From Streptomyces nymphaeiformis (GTDB taxonomy: Bacteria; Actinomycetota; Actinomycetes; Streptomycetales; Streptomycetaceae), in the NCBI RefSeq assembly GCF_014203895.1, contig NZ_JACHJY010000023.1, positions 1 to 34,418 on the forward strand: 34,418 nt of DNA, written 5' to 3'. The translations under genes and the position numbers were made by a program. Of this stretch, positions 12,827 to 21,013 are shown one piece after another; position 1 is the stretch's first letter; each line of letters starts with the position of its first letter. The notes beneath the pieces are model-generated. The model searched no databases, was not told where the DNA came from, and saw nothing but the letters and a program-made list of their open reading frames with translations.

Positions 12827-14839
12827 GTGGGTTTTCTGCGCAGCGCGCTGTCCGGCCTGGCCACCCCGGAGAAGTGGGTGGAGGACTGGATGCGCGGCGG
12901 GTCGATGAACTCGGCCGGGGTCCGTGTGGACCAGGACACCGCCCTGACCTACAGCCCGTTCTTCGCCGGCGTGCGGGTGCTGTCGGAGGACCTGGCCGGC
13001 CTGCCGCTGTTCCTCTACGAGCGGCTCGCCCCGCGCGGCAAGCAGCGCGCCACCAGCCACCCGCTGTACGCGCTGCTGCACGACCAGCCCAACGACATGA
13101 TGAGCTCGGCGTGGCTGCGCGAGGTACTGACCAGCCACGCGATCACGTGGGGCAACGGCATCGCACACGTCGTCTCCCACCCCCGTACCGGCGTCATCGA
13201 GGAGATCTGGCCGCTGCGCCCCGACCGGGTCACCATCGGCGTGAAGCGGACAGGGCCCGGCCGCTTCGAACGCCGCTACCGCTACGACGACGACGTCAAC
13301 GGGATCCACACCGTCCTGCTGCCGCACGAGGTCCTACACGTCTCCGGCCTCGGCTACGACGGAGTGCAGGGATACCCGATCGTCGAGCTCGCCGCCAACT
13401 CCATCGGCCTCGGCCTGGCCACCGAGCACCACGGCGCCAAGGTGTTCTCCAACGGCGCGGCCCCGGGCGGCGCGCTGTCCCACCCGGGCAACCTGTCCCC
13501 CGAGGCGCGGCGCCGGATGGCGGACGACTGGGAGAACATCCACCGGGGCATCGACCGCGCGCACCGGGTGGCGATCCTGGAGGAGGGCGTCACCTTCCAA
13601 CAGGTCGGCGTGCCCAACGACTCCGCGCAGTTCCTGGAGACCCGCAAGCTGCAGGTCACCGAGATGTCGAGATGGCTGCGGCTGCCGCCGCACAAGATCG
13701 GCGACCTGGACCGGGCCACGTTCTCCAACATCGAGCAGCAACAGCTCGACTACGTGTCGTCCGCACTGAACGTGTGGCTGGTCCGGTGGGAGCAGGGGAT
13801 CCTCACCCAGCTCCTGTTGCGCGAGGAGCGGCAGAAGTACTACGCCGAGTTCCTCGTCGACTCGCTGCTCCGTGGCGACACCGCCGCCCGCTACGCCGCC
13901 TACGCGATCGGCCGCCAGTGGGGATGGCTGTCCGCCAACGACGTCCGCGACCGGGAGAACATGAACCCCGTCCCGGGCGGCGACGACTACCTCGTCCCGC
14001 TCAACATGGTGCCCGCCGGCCGCAGCGCCCCCGCCCTTCAGACCGCGGCCGCCGCCCGCGTCTCGCGGATGGCGCGGCTGCTCGCCGGACGCCAGGCCGT
14101 GCGGGAATCCCTCGCCGAACGGTGGGGGACGAAGATCCAGGAGTCCGACCAAGAGGTAGCCGACCTCGAGGCGAAAAAGGTCGCCGCCCTGGTCGCCGAG
14201 CACCTGACCCCCGAGCGCGGCCGGCACCGTTCGCTGGCCGGATTCCTCGCCGCACTGCGGCTGCTGTACGCCGACGACGGCCCGATCATGGAGCGGCTCT
14301 CGGAACTGTGGGTCCCGCTCATGACAGCGTTCGCCGACGACGTCGCCGTCCAGGCCGCCGAGGAGGTCGCCCACGAGGACACCGTCGACCTGTCCGTGTG
14401 GGCGCAGGCCTACGCCCTCTCGCACGCCCAGTACCAGGTGTCCTCCTCCTACGGCCAGCTGCGGAACGTGGTCGACAAGACCGAGGGCACGCCCGAGGAC
14501 ATCGCCGAGGCGGTCGTCGAGCGGCTCGCGAAATGGCAGGCCGAGCGCCCGGAGCAGACCGCGCGCTGGGAGTCGGCGCAGCTGCCGAACGCCGCGGCCC
14601 GCGAGACGTGGAAAGAGGCCGGCGTCAGCAAGGTGCAGTGGGTGGCGCGCGGGTCGAAGAACTGCCCGTACTGCCAGCGCCTCGACGGCGCGGTCCGGGA
14701 GATCGAGGCCCCGTTCGTCGCCAAGGGCGAGGAAGTCGAGGGCGAGGCCGAGGGCGAGACCCTCACCGCCAAGCGCGACACGTTCCATCCGCCCGTCCAC
14801 CCCGGCTGTGACTGCCAGGTCGTGCCGGTCATCGAGTGA
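12827..14839 (+). CDS. Portal protein fused to a MuF-like head morphogenesis domain
   Basis: This is a 670-aa protein. Residues 1-405 are an HK97-type portal: AGVRVLSEDLAGLPLFLYER near the N-terminus, then GNGIAHVVSHPRTG, and RLPPHKIGDLDRATFSNIEQ, the typical portal motif. The remaining 265 residues are long helices (410-570) and a C-terminal domain with CPYCQRLDGAVREIEAPF and HPPVHPGCDCQVVPV, the MuF-type ending that many phages encode as a separate minor head protein. Common portals are near 400-450 residues. The fused protein would sit at the portal vertex with the MuF part inside the head. It starts at GTG. Confidence 0.9.
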   Translation: MGFLRSALSGLATPEKWVEDWMRGGSMNSAGVRVDQDTALTYSPFFAGVRVLSEDLAGLPLFLYERLAPRGKQRATSHPLYALLHDQPNDMMSSAWLREVLTSHAITWGNGIAHVVSHPRTGVIEEIWPLRPDRVTIGVKRTGPGRFERRYRYDDDVNGIHTVLLPHEVLHVSGLGYDGVQGYPIVELAANSIGLGLATEHHGAKVFSNGAAPGGALSHPGNLSPEARRRMADDWENIHRGIDRAHRVAILEEGVTFQQVGVPNDSAQFLETRKLQVTEMSRWLRLPPHKIGDLDRATFSNIEQQQLDYVSSALNVWLVRWEQGILTQLLLREERQKYYAEFLVDSLLRGDTAARYAAYAIGRQWGWLSANDVRDRENMNPVPGGDDYLVPLNMVPAGRSAPALQTAAAARVSRMARLLAGRQAVRESLAERWGTKIQESDQEVADLEAKKVAALVAEHLTPERGRHRSLAGFLAALRLLYADDGPIMERLSELWVPLMTAFADDVAVQAAEEVAHEDTVDLSVWAQAYALSHAQYQVSSSYGQLRNVVDKTEGTPEDIAEAVVERLAKWQAERPEQTARWESAQLPNAAARETWKEAGVSKVQWVARGSKNCPYCQRLDGAVREIEAPFVAKGEEVEGEAEGETLTAKRDTFHPPVHPGCDCQVVPVIE

Positions 14840-14851
14840 GAGGAGGAGCAG

Positions 14852-15571
14852 ATGAAGGGACAGCGCCACTACCTGCGCGGCTACGTCCAGCGCGCCGACG
14901 GCGATACGGCGGGCAAGCCGCTGACGATCATCGCCGCGACCGAGGGCCGCAAGGGCGACGGCCTCAACCTGACCATGAAGGGCGCCGAGCTCGGCCGGTT
15001 CGAGGCCAACCCGGTCGTCGGCTACGGCCATTCCTACTGGGGCCGTGACGGCCTGCCGATCGGCCGGTCCGACCGGACGTGGATCGACGGCGACAAGCTC
15101 CGCATGGACATCGTGTTCGACCAGGACGACCCCTTCGCCGTCACCGTCGAGCGCAAGTACCGGGCCCGGATGATGAACGCGTTCTCCATCGGGTTCGACG
15201 TCTGGAACATCGACGACTCCGGCACCCCGGAGGGCTGGGAGCTGTTCGAAGTCTCCGCCGTCCCCCTGCCGATGGACCCCAACGCGATCGTCGAGTCGGG
15301 CCGCAGCGCCCTCGACCTCGCCCGCGGGCTCGACGTCCGCGCCGCCCCGGACGAGACCGTGCAGGCCGTCCTGTCCCGGCTCGCCGAGCTCGACGCCGCC
15401 GGCGCCCGGGCCGGCGCGGTGCTGTCGAAGAAGAACAAGGGCCTCGTCTCCGCCGCGCGCGACGCGCTCACCGAACTGCTGGACGCGGCCGGCGGCACCG
15501 CCGAGGACGACGAGGAGCGCACCGCCCCGCTCGTCGACCAGACCCGCCTGCTCCGGCTCGCCGGACTCTGA
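14852..15571 (+). CDS. Prohead protease, S78 (HK97) family
   Basis: This is a 239-aa protein. The catalytic His is in VVGYGHSYWG (H60) and the catalytic Ser in MMNAFSIGFDVWN (S112). Further motifs are the beta-hairpin around LIGRSDRTWID-like residues (PIGRSDRTWIDGD) and WELFEVSAVPLPMDPNAIVE, close to the usual ELxEVSxVxxPxxPxA. It cleaves the capsid delta-domain during prohead maturation. The C-terminal helical part (155-239) may be a scaffold-like segment that docks the enzyme. AGAGGAGGAG (14838-14847) is the ribosome-binding site. Confidence 0.93.
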   Translation: MKGQRHYLRGYVQRADGDTAGKPLTIIAATEGRKGDGLNLTMKGAELGRFEANPVVGYGHSYWGRDGLPIGRSDRTWIDGDKLRMDIVFDQDDPFAVTVERKYRARMMNAFSIGFDVWNIDDSGTPEGWELFEVSAVPLPMDPNAIVESGRSALDLARGLDVRAAPDETVQAVLSRLAELDAAGARAGAVLSKKNKGLVSAARDALTELLDAAGGTAEDDEERTAPLVDQTRLLRLAGL

Positions 15572-15573
15572 TC

Positions 15574-15598
15574 CCCCGCGCCGCGCAGCCGCGCGGGG
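15574..15598 (+). terminator. Hairpin between protease and capsid genes
   Basis: CCCCGCGC (15574-15581) pairs with GCGCGGGG (15591-15598) around a 9-base loop, directly after the protease stop and before the capsid gene. It may limit upstream transcript or protect the 5' end of a processed capsid message. Confidence 0.5.
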
Positions 15599-15627
15599 CA
15601 CCCACACCCACCGAGAGGGAAAACCCG

Positions 15628-16857
15628 ATGGCCAACATCCGGGAGCTGCGCACCAAGCGCACCAAGCTCGGCGCCGACGCCCGAGCGATCATGCAGACCG
15701 CCGAGGCCGAGGGCCGCTCCATGACGCCCGAGGAGGAGGTGCGGTTCGACAAGCTGATGGACGAGCGCGACGGCGTGGACCGCACCATCGCACGGGCCGA
15801 GAAGCTCGAGGAGGACGAGCGCGACGAGGCCGCGCTCGAAGACCTGGAGCGCGGCGGCACCCGCGGCGGCGACGAGGCCATGGGCGCGCTGCGCGCCTAC
15901 CTCCTCGGCGGCCGGTCCGTCCTGACCGAGCGCCAGGCCCGCGCCCTCAACGCCGGCCACGACCCCGAGGGCGGGTTCCTCGTCGCCCCGCAGCAGTTCG
16001 TCCAGGACCTGCTGAGGAACGTCGACGACATGGTTGCGCTGCGCGGCCTGGCCACCGTGCACCAGCTCATCCAGGCCGAGTCGCTCGGCGTGCCCACGCT
16101 GGACACCGACCTGAACGACGCCGACTGGACGAGCGAGCTCGGCACCGGCAGCCAGGACGACAGCATGCGGTTCGGCAAGCGCGAGCTGCGCCCGCACCCG
16201 CTGGCCAAGCGTGTGAAGGTCAGCCGCAAGCTGATGCGCGCCTCGACGACCAACCCTGAGACCCTGGTGCGCGAGCGGATGGCGTACAAGTTCGGGGTCA
16301 CCGCCGAGAAGGCCTACATGATCGGCGACGGCAACCAGAAGCCGCTGGGCCTGTTCACCCCGAACGCCGACGGCATCCCCACCACGCGGGACGTCGACAT
16401 CTCCACCTCCGGCACCGGCCTGGTGAACGTCGCTGCGGGCAACGCCGCGGACGACCTGATCACCGCCAAGTACGCGCTCAAGGGCGCGTACCACCGCCGC
16501 GCGCAGTGGCTTTTCCACCGCCTGGTGCTTGCGTCCGTGCGCAAGCTCAAGGACGGCGACGGCAACTACATCTGGCGCGCCGGCCTGGCCGACGGCGAGC
16601 CGGACAAGATCCTCGACCTGCCCTACATCATGAGCGAGTTCGCCCCCTCGACGTTCGGCGACGGGGACTACGTCGGCATCCTCGGCGACTTCTCTTACTA
16701 CTGGATCGCCGAGTCCCTGGCGTTCGAGGTGCAGCGCCTGAACGAGCTGTACGCCGAGACGAATCAGGTCGGGTTCATCGGCCGCCAGGAGTCCGACGGC
16801 ATGCCCGTTCTGGCCGAGGCGTTCGTGCGCCTGCAGGCCAACGACGTCGTGCCGTAA
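15628..16857 (+). CDS. Major capsid protein, HK97 fold with fused delta-domain
   Basis: This is a 409-aa protein. Residues 1-80 are a charged coiled-coil delta-domain (RELRTKRTKLGADARAIMQT ... EEEVRFDKLMDERDGVDRTI), which serves as internal scaffold and is removed by the S78 protease. The HK97 fold starts around 85 with LRAYLLGGRS, followed by GGFLVAPQQFVQDLLRNVDD, the E-loop region, FGKRELRPHPLAKRVKVSRK, and the P-domain spine. The C-terminus NELYAETNQVGFIGRQESDG ... AFVRLQAN is typical. There is no separate scaffold gene. Ribosome-binding site GAGAGGGA (15613-15620). Its length fits unprocessed HK97-type capsid proteins (about 385-420). Confidence 0.95.
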   Translation: MANIRELRTKRTKLGADARAIMQTAEAEGRSMTPEEEVRFDKLMDERDGVDRTIARAEKLEEDERDEAALEDLERGGTRGGDEAMGALRAYLLGGRSVLTERQARALNAGHDPEGGFLVAPQQFVQDLLRNVDDMVALRGLATVHQLIQAESLGVPTLDTDLNDADWTSELGTGSQDDSMRFGKRELRPHPLAKRVKVSRKLMRASTTNPETLVRERMAYKFGVTAEKAYMIGDGNQKPLGLFTPNADGIPTTRDVDISTSGTGLVNVAAGNAADDLITAKYALKGAYHRRAQWLFHRLVLASVRKLKDGDGNYIWRAGLADGEPDKILDLPYIMSEFAPSTFGDGDYVGILGDFSYYWIAESLAFEVQRLNELYAETNQVGFIGRQESDGMPVLAEAFVRLQANDVVP

Positions 16858-16904
16858 CCCCCGGCCCGTCCAGCGCAGGCCCACACCAGACAGGAGCAGC
16901 ACTC

Positions 16905-17276
16905 ATGCGCACCGACATCAAGAACAGCCTCGACGTCGCCGCCACCCTGGCGCCGGCCGCGCGGGTCGCCGCCGCGACCGGGACCGGGGTGGACCTGGCG
17001 AACTACGACGCGGCCGCCGTGGTCATCACGACCGGCGTGGTGGCCAACGGCGCGTTCTCCATCGAGGTCCAGGAGTCCGACACCCTCGGCTCCGGCTACA
17101 CCCCGGTGGCCAATGCCGACCTCGACGGCACCGAGCCGGTCACCCTGACCGCGTCCACGACCATCGTCATCGGCTACCACGGCATCAAGCGGTACATCCG
17201 CGCCGTTTCCACTGGCACCGCCGACGCCTCGTTCGGCGTGACCGTCATCCGGGGCAAGGGCCGCACCAAGCCCTGA
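16905..17276 (+). CDS. Virion structural protein after capsid, possible decoration protein
   Basis: This is a 123-aa protein with alternating hydrophobic residues suggesting a beta-sandwich: AAVVITTGVVANGAFSIEVQ, TLTASTTIVIGYHGIKRYIR, and FGVTVIRGKG. It follows the capsid gene, where decoration or cement proteins and small head proteins are coded. Residues 12-28 are Ala-rich. No motif allows a firm name. CAGGAGCAG (16890-16898) is the ribosome-binding site. Confidence 0.65.
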   Translation: MRTDIKNSLDVAATLAPAARVAAATGTGVDLANYDAAAVVITTGVVANGAFSIEVQESDTLGSGYTPVANADLDGTEPVTLTASTTIVIGYHGIKRYIRAVSTGTADASFGVTVIRGKGRTKP

Positions 17277-17300
17277 CCCCACCCACCCCGCACGGCCGCC

Positions 17301-17327
17301 CGGGCCCCGCCACAACGGCGGGGCCCG
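17301..17327 (+). terminator. Strong hairpin after the putative decoration gene
   Basis: CGGGCCCCGCC (17301-17311) pairs perfectly with GGCGGGGCCCG (17317-17327), an 11-bp stem with a 5-base loop. It closes the capsid block and may reduce expression of the connector genes relative to capsid. Confidence 0.7.
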
Positions 17328-17356
17328 GCCGCGTCCCGGAGAGCAGGAGGACCACC

Positions 17357-17713
17357 ATGCGAGTCGAGATGCTGCGGCTCATGGCCAACCCCACGTACGG
17401 CAACCAGCCCGAGGGCGCCATCGTCGACATGGACCCGGCCGACGCCGAGCGGCGCATCGCCGCCGGCTACTGCCGCCCCCTCGATGAGCCGAGGAAGAAC
17501 GGCGGCCGCGCGGCCAAGACCGCCGCCGCGCCGCCCGGTGGCGGCCAGGGCGAGGACACGCCGGTGGAGAAGATGACCGTCGAGCAGCTGCGGTCCTACG
17601 CGGCCGAGCACGACATCACCCTCGGCGACGCGGTGAAGAAGGACGACATCCGCGCCGCCGTCGTGGCCGAGCTGGAGCGCCGCCGCGACGAGGACGAGGA
17701 CGGGGGCGCCTGA
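17357..17713 (+). CDS. Small virion-module protein with HeH/LEM-like helix pair
   Basis: This is a 118-aa protein. The N-terminal 45 residues (PTYGNQPEGAIVDMDPADAE, RRIAAGYCRP) resemble the small beta-strand domain common in phage head-tail-joining operons. A Gly/Ala linker (about 47-70) leads to MTVEQLRSYAAEHDITLGDA then KKDDIRAAVVAELERR, a helix-extended-helix (HeH/LEM or SAP-like) fold. Such proteins appear beside head-completion genes in actinophages. Its stop overlaps the next ATG by one base. Confidence 0.65.
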   Translation: MRVEMLRLMANPTYGNQPEGAIVDMDPADAERRIAAGYCRPLDEPRKNGGRAAKTAAAPPGGGQGEDTPVEKMTVEQLRSYAAEHDITLGDAVKKDDIRAAVVAELERRRDEDEDGGA

Positions 17714-18297
17714 TGGCGTACGCCAACCCGGACGAGCTGCGCCGCCTCCTGCGCATCGAGTCGTTCACCGAGGAGGAGAGCGCCACCGCCGAGCTCCTGA
17801 TCGACCTTGCGCAGGGCGTCATCGAGGACGAGACGGGCCAGGCCCTCGAGCAGTCCCAGGACACTGTGATCCTGGACGGGCCGACGGCTGACGACCCGCG
17901 GCACCACCCCGCCACCGGCTCGCGGAAGCTGATCCTGCCGCGCTGGCCGGTGACGGCCGTCGCCTCGGTCAAGCTCGTCGACGAGGACCAGGAGCTCGTG
18001 TTCGGCAAGGACCGTGACTACACCTGGTCGGCCGCTGGGATCCTGCACCGCCGCGGTGCCGAGTGGCCCAGCCACGACCGGGCGGTGGAGGTCGTGTACA
18101 CGCCCGGGTACGCCCCGGTCCCCGCGGGCCCGAAGCGGATCTGTCTGCGCCTGGCGGCCGCCGGATGGTCCAACCCGGAGTTCCTCTCGGCGGAGACGCT
18201 CGGGGACCACTCCCGCAGCTTCTCCGCCGAGGCCCTCGGCATGGAACTGACGACCGCCGACCGGCGCACGCTCGGCGCGTACCGGGCCCGGACATGA
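17713..18297 (+). CDS. Head-tail connector, gp6/YqbG-like adaptor
   Basis: This is a 194-aa protein. AYANPDELRRLLRIESFTEE and ATAELLIDLAQGVIEDETGQ form helices typical of the head-tail connector (adaptor) that rings the portal. The middle (RKLILPRWPVTAVASVKLVD, then YTWSAAGILHRRG and VEVVYTPGYAPVPAGPKRIC) matches the usual W-P-V ... V-Y-T-x-G-Y pattern of this family. Its end overlaps the next gene (ATGA). Confidence 0.85.
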   Translation: MAYANPDELRRLLRIESFTEEESATAELLIDLAQGVIEDETGQALEQSQDTVILDGPTADDPRHHPATGSRKLILPRWPVTAVASVKLVDEDQELVFGKDRDYTWSAAGILHRRGAEWPSHDRAVEVVYTPGYAPVPAGPKRICLRLAAAGWSNPEFLSAETLGDHSRSFSAEALGMELTTADRRTLGAYRART

Positions 18298-18620
18298 TCG
18301 GCCGCCTGCTGAACCGGACGCTGGCCGTGTGGCGGCCGGTCGACGCCGACGACGGGTACGGCGGCCAGGAGACCACGCTCGTTCTCCAGGGCGAGGTGCG
18401 GGCGAAGGTGGACCAGCCGGCCGCGTCGGACAGGGTGCTCGCGCAGCAGGCCGGGGCCGAACACACCCACGACGTCTACCTCCTGCCCACCGCCGACGTC
18501 GAGCGCGGCGACGAGCTGCACGGCGGCGGGCAGGTCCTGACGGTCCGCTCGGTCGTCGAGCCGTCCAGCACCCGCTACCGCAAGGCCGAGTGCCGACTGC
18601 TGCAGCGGCGGGGAGACTGA
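18294..18620 (+). CDS. Head-tail stopper / head closure protein
   Basis: This is a 108-aa, mostly beta protein: LLNRTLAVWRPVDADDGYGG, TTLVLQGEVRAKVDQP, then AGAEHTHDVYLLPTADVERG and GQVLTVRSVVEPSSTRYRKA. The length, the D-x-Y-G-G turn and the H-x-V-Y segment are typical of SPP1 gp16-type stopper or head-closure proteins, and the order after the adaptor is standard. Overlaps with neighbours support co-translation. Confidence 0.8.
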   Translation: MIGRLLNRTLAVWRPVDADDGYGGQETTLVLQGEVRAKVDQPAASDRVLAQQAGAEHTHDVYLLPTADVERGDELHGGGQVLTVRSVVEPSSTRYRKAECRLLQRRGD

Positions 18621-18621
18621 C

Positions 18622-18996
18622 GTGGCCCGCTCGGGCATGACGGTGGAGATCCTCGGCGCCGAGCGGCTGCGGGCTCAACTGCAGGACCTCGGCGAGGACA
18701 TCATCACCGCGCTGCAGAAGGCAGTGCAGGAGTCCGCCGAGGCCGTCAAGGCCGACACCCAGCGCGACGTGGCCAAGGACTCCGGCAACCTGCACGACAA
18801 GGTCGACATCAAGTACAAGGACGACGGCCTGACCGCCGTGGTCGGCTGGCACAACGACACCGAGTACTACGCCCGGTTCCTGGAGTACGGCACCCGCCGC
18901 ACCCCGGCCCGGCCCGCGCTCCGCCCGGCCCTGGAGGCCGAGCGCAAGCGGTACAAGGGCCGGCTGACCGAAGAGGTACGGAGGGTCCTGCGATGA
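18622..18996 (+). CDS. HK97 gp10-like tail completion protein
   Basis: This 124-aa protein starts at GTG. Early helices (LQDLGEDIITALQKAVQESA, EAVKADTQRD) are followed by the family signature SGNLHDKVDIKY and VVGWHNDTEYYARFLEYGTRRTPARP, in which YYARFLEYGT...P is the conserved HK97-gp10 strand and loop. It joins tail to head near the terminator ring. Ribosome-binding site CGGGGAG (18609-18615). It overlaps the next gene by four bases. Confidence 0.9.
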   Translation: MARSGMTVEILGAERLRAQLQDLGEDIITALQKAVQESAEAVKADTQRDVAKDSGNLHDKVDIKYKDDGLTAVVGWHNDTEYYARFLEYGTRRTPARPALRPALEAERKRYKGRLTEEVRRVLR

Positions 18997-19418
18997 GCAT
19001 CCCGCCGCCCGTCTCCCCGATGCTCGCGATCCAGGGCGCCATCCGCGCCCTCCTCGTCGCCGACAGCGAGCTGCAGTCCCTCGGCGTCGCCGTGTACGAC
19101 TACCTGCCCGAGACCGTCCCGTACCCGTTCATCGTCATCGGCGAGGCCACCGAGGTCCCGGCCAACGCCCACGACCGGTTCGGCTGGGAGACCGTCCCGA
19201 CCCTGCACGTGTGGGACAAGCGCCAGGGCTTCAAGCGCGTGCTGCAGATCGGCGGCCGCCTCACCGCGCTGCTGGACCACCAGCCGCTCAGGGTGCCCGG
19301 CTACGACCACATCGTCACCCGCTTCGAGGTCGCGCAGCCGCTGACCGACCCGGAGCCGCCGGGCGACATCCGCCACCTCGTACACCGGTACCGCGTGCTC
19401 ACCGCGCAGCCCCGCTGA
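18993..19418 (+). CDS. Tail terminator protein, DUF3168-like
   Basis: This is a 141-aa protein. The N-terminal helix AIQGAIRALLVADSELQSLG, then VAVYDYLPETVPYPFIVIGE and TLHVWDKRQGFKRVLQIGGR, match the DUF3168/tail-terminator layout (Y-P-F-I-V-I-G and H-x-W-x-...-G). It caps the tail tube at the proximal end. Its position after gp10-like and before the tail tube gene fits. Confidence 0.87.
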   Translation: MSIPPPVSPMLAIQGAIRALLVADSELQSLGVAVYDYLPETVPYPFIVIGEATEVPANAHDRFGWETVPTLHVWDKRQGFKRVLQIGGRLTALLDHQPLRVPGYDHIVTRFEVAQPLTDPEPPGDIRHLVHRYRVLTAQPR

Positions 19419-19431
19419 CCCGCCCACCACC

Positions 19432-19457
19432 GCCCCGGCCCGCAACGGTGCCGGGGC
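19432..19457 (+). terminator. Hairpin between connector and tail tube modules
   Basis: GCCCCGGC (19432-19439) pairs with GCCGGGGC (19450-19457) around a 10-base loop, directly after the tail terminator stop. It probably acts as an expression boundary ahead of the highly expressed tail proteins. Confidence 0.5.
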
Positions 19458-19484
19458 TCGCCCATACACAGAAGGGAGTGCCCG

Positions 19485-19823
19485 ATGGCAGCACTCACCA
19501 CCACCACCGTGAACACGCTCGGCGGCCTGGCCGACCTCGACGCGGCCGCCGTCGCCGCGGCCGGAGGCGGCGACACCGCCCCCGTGGGGGACGGCCTGTT
19601 CCTGTTCGTCAACAACGCCGGCGCCTCGCCCCGCACCGTCACCCTGGCCACCCCGGGAACCGTCCACGGCCACCAGGTCGCCGACGCCACCCTCACCGTG
19701 GCCGCCGGCAAGCGCGGTCTCATCCCGCTGACCACCATCTTCCGCGGCGCCACCGGACGGGCCGCGATCACCTACGACGCCGTCACCTCCGTGACCGTCG
19801 CCGTCATCCAGCTGGGAGCCTGA
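19485..19823 (+). CDS. Small beta-rich virion protein before the tail tube gene
   Basis: This is a 112-aa protein with Ala/Thr/Val-rich strands: GDGLFLFVNNAGASPRTVTL, ADATLTVAAGKRGLIPLTTI, then AITYDAVTSVTVAVIQLGA. The composition resembles the decoration-like protein at 16905 and the Ig-like or cement folds of capsid or tail decorations. It is placed between the tail terminator and the tail tube protein. The exact role is unknown. Confidence 0.6.
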   Translation: MAALTTTTVNTLGGLADLDAAAVAAAGGGDTAPVGDGLFLFVNNAGASPRTVTLATPGTVHGHQVADATLTVAAGKRGLIPLTTIFRGATGRAAITYDAVTSVTVAVIQLGA

Positions 19824-19824
19824 C

Positions 19825-20256
19825 ATGGCAGGTAAGGACGCATTCGGCAGCCAGTTCCTGCGGGACTCCACCGGCGCCGGCAGCTTCGCCGTGGTCGCCA
19901 ACGTGACCGACATCAGCGGCCCCAGCCGCAGCCGTGAGGCGATCGAGGTCACCGCCCACGACTCCCCGGCCAAGTACCGCGAGTTCATCAAGGGCCTGAA
20001 GGACGGCGGCGAGGTCGAGATCACCCTCAACTTCGACCCCGGCAACGCGACGCACTCCGCGCTCGACGGCGACTTCGAGGAGGACGACCTGCGCAACTAC
20101 CAGGTCATCATCCTCCCGGGCGAGCCCGACGAGCACACGTGGAGCTTCTCCGCCCTGATCACCGACCTCGGCGAGAAGTACCCGACCGAGGGCCAGATGG
20201 AGCGGACCGCCACGTTCAAGATCAGCGGCAAGCCCACCCTCACCCCGACCGGCTGA
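19825..20256 (+). CDS. Major tail tube protein
   Basis: This is a 143-aa protein with the usual tube pattern: AGSFAVVANVTDISGPSRSR, then VTAHDSPAKYREFIKGLKDG and GEVEITLNFDP. The motif D-S-x-x-x-x-E-F-I-x-G-L-x-D-G-G-E-V is characteristic of lambda-type tail tube proteins of high-GC phages. The C-terminal half (YQVIILPGEPDEHTWSFSAL; ATFKISGKPTLTP) closes the beta-barrel. The gene lies just before the frameshifting chaperones, as expected. Confidence 0.92.
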   Translation: MAGKDAFGSQFLRDSTGAGSFAVVANVTDISGPSRSREAIEVTAHDSPAKYREFIKGLKDGGEVEITLNFDPGNATHSALDGDFEEDDLRNYQVIILPGEPDEHTWSFSALITDLGEKYPTEGQMERTATFKISGKPTLTPTG

Positions 20257-20273
20257 CAGGAGACCGACACACC

Positions 20274-20687
20274 ATGGCATCGCTGAAGGACCAGATCCGC
20301 GCCGCGACCGACATCCGCCACCAGGACGACGTGGAGATCCCCGAGTGGGTACCCGGCGCCCGCTTCCGGGTGTACGGCCTGCCGTCCGGCGACTGGGAGG
20401 CCTACCAGAACTCCCTGACCAAGATGACCCGCAAGGACTCCGCCCAGGGCATCGAGATGAGCGTCAAGTCCCGCAAGGCCGAGATCGTCGCCAAGGGCCT
20501 GTACGACCAGGAGACCGACGAGCGTGTCTTCCCCGACCTGCGCGAGGGCATCGCGATTCTGTCCCAGCGCAGCGCGGGCATCGTCAACGCCCTGTTCGAG
20601 CTGATCCGTCATCTGTCCGACGATGGCAAGGACTTCGCGCAGCGCGTGCAGGAGGCGGAGGCGGGTTTCGGCGACGGCCCGAGCTGA
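20274..20687 (+). CDS. Tail assembly chaperone, short form (gpG-like)
   Basis: This is a 137-aa protein that binds the tape measure before tube assembly. It has a phage tail-chaperone look: VEIPEWVPGARFRVYGLPSG, then SVKSRKAEIVAKGLYDQETD and a helical C-terminus. The last codons contain the slippery GGGTTTC (20663-20669). About one ribosome in several should slip back one base and extend into the overlapping frame. Ribosome-binding site CAGGAGA. Confidence 0.88.
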   Translation: MASLKDQIRAATDIRHQDDVEIPEWVPGARFRVYGLPSGDWEAYQNSLTKMTRKDSAQGIEMSVKSRKAEIVAKGLYDQETDERVFPDLREGIAILSQRSAGIVNALFELIRHLSDDGKDFAQRVQEAEAGFGDGPS

Positions 20688-21013
20688 GGCTGCAGTACGA
20701 CCTCGCCGCGGCCTTCCGCATCCCTCCCTCCGAGGTCCTGGACCGCTTCACCGAGGAGGAGTTGATCCGCCTCATCGCGTACCAGAACCTGTACGGCCCG
20801 ATCGGGCCATCACGCCTGGACGTCGTGGCCGCCCGCCTGGGCATGGACGTGGCCGCCCCGCACATGAAGAAGGGCCAGCGGCCGAAGCTGAAGGACCACC
20901 TCGTCCAGTGGAGCCGCAACGCTCGTCCTCGTAAGTCGGGCCGTGAACTGCTGGCCGCCGTCAAGGACATCCACGCCGGCCTCACCGGCAGGTCAGGAGG
21001 GGGGAAGAGATGA
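20274..21013 (+). CDS. Tail assembly chaperone, long form by -1 frameshift (gpGT-like)
   Basis: The first 132 codons are shared with the short form. At GGGTTTC the P- and A-site tRNAs on GGT and TTC can re-pair with GGG and TTT, and translation resumes at CGG (20669) to 21013, giving 246 aa. The added 114 residues (YDLAAAFRIPPSEVLDRFTE ... GIGPSRLDVVAAR-like, ending SGGGKR) are the tape-measure-binding T-type part. The extension has no convincing start codon of its own, which also argues for slippage. This is a joined reading frame, not a single ORF. Confidence 0.85.
20663..20669 (+). promoter_or_regulatory. Programmed -1 ribosomal frameshift site GGGTTTC
   Basis: In the zero frame the codons are GCG GGT TTC, giving the canonical X-XXY-YYZ heptamer G-GGT-TTC six codons before the short-form stop (20685-20687). 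The downstream GC-rich sequence could form the stimulatory structure. This placement matches the conserved slippery site of siphovirus tail chaperones. Confidence 0.87.

Noticed and set aside
13334..15607. 757-aa minus-strand open frame across portal and protease
   Set aside because: Antisense shadow of portal and protease, with Gly/Val/Arg-rich low-complexity composition and no motif.
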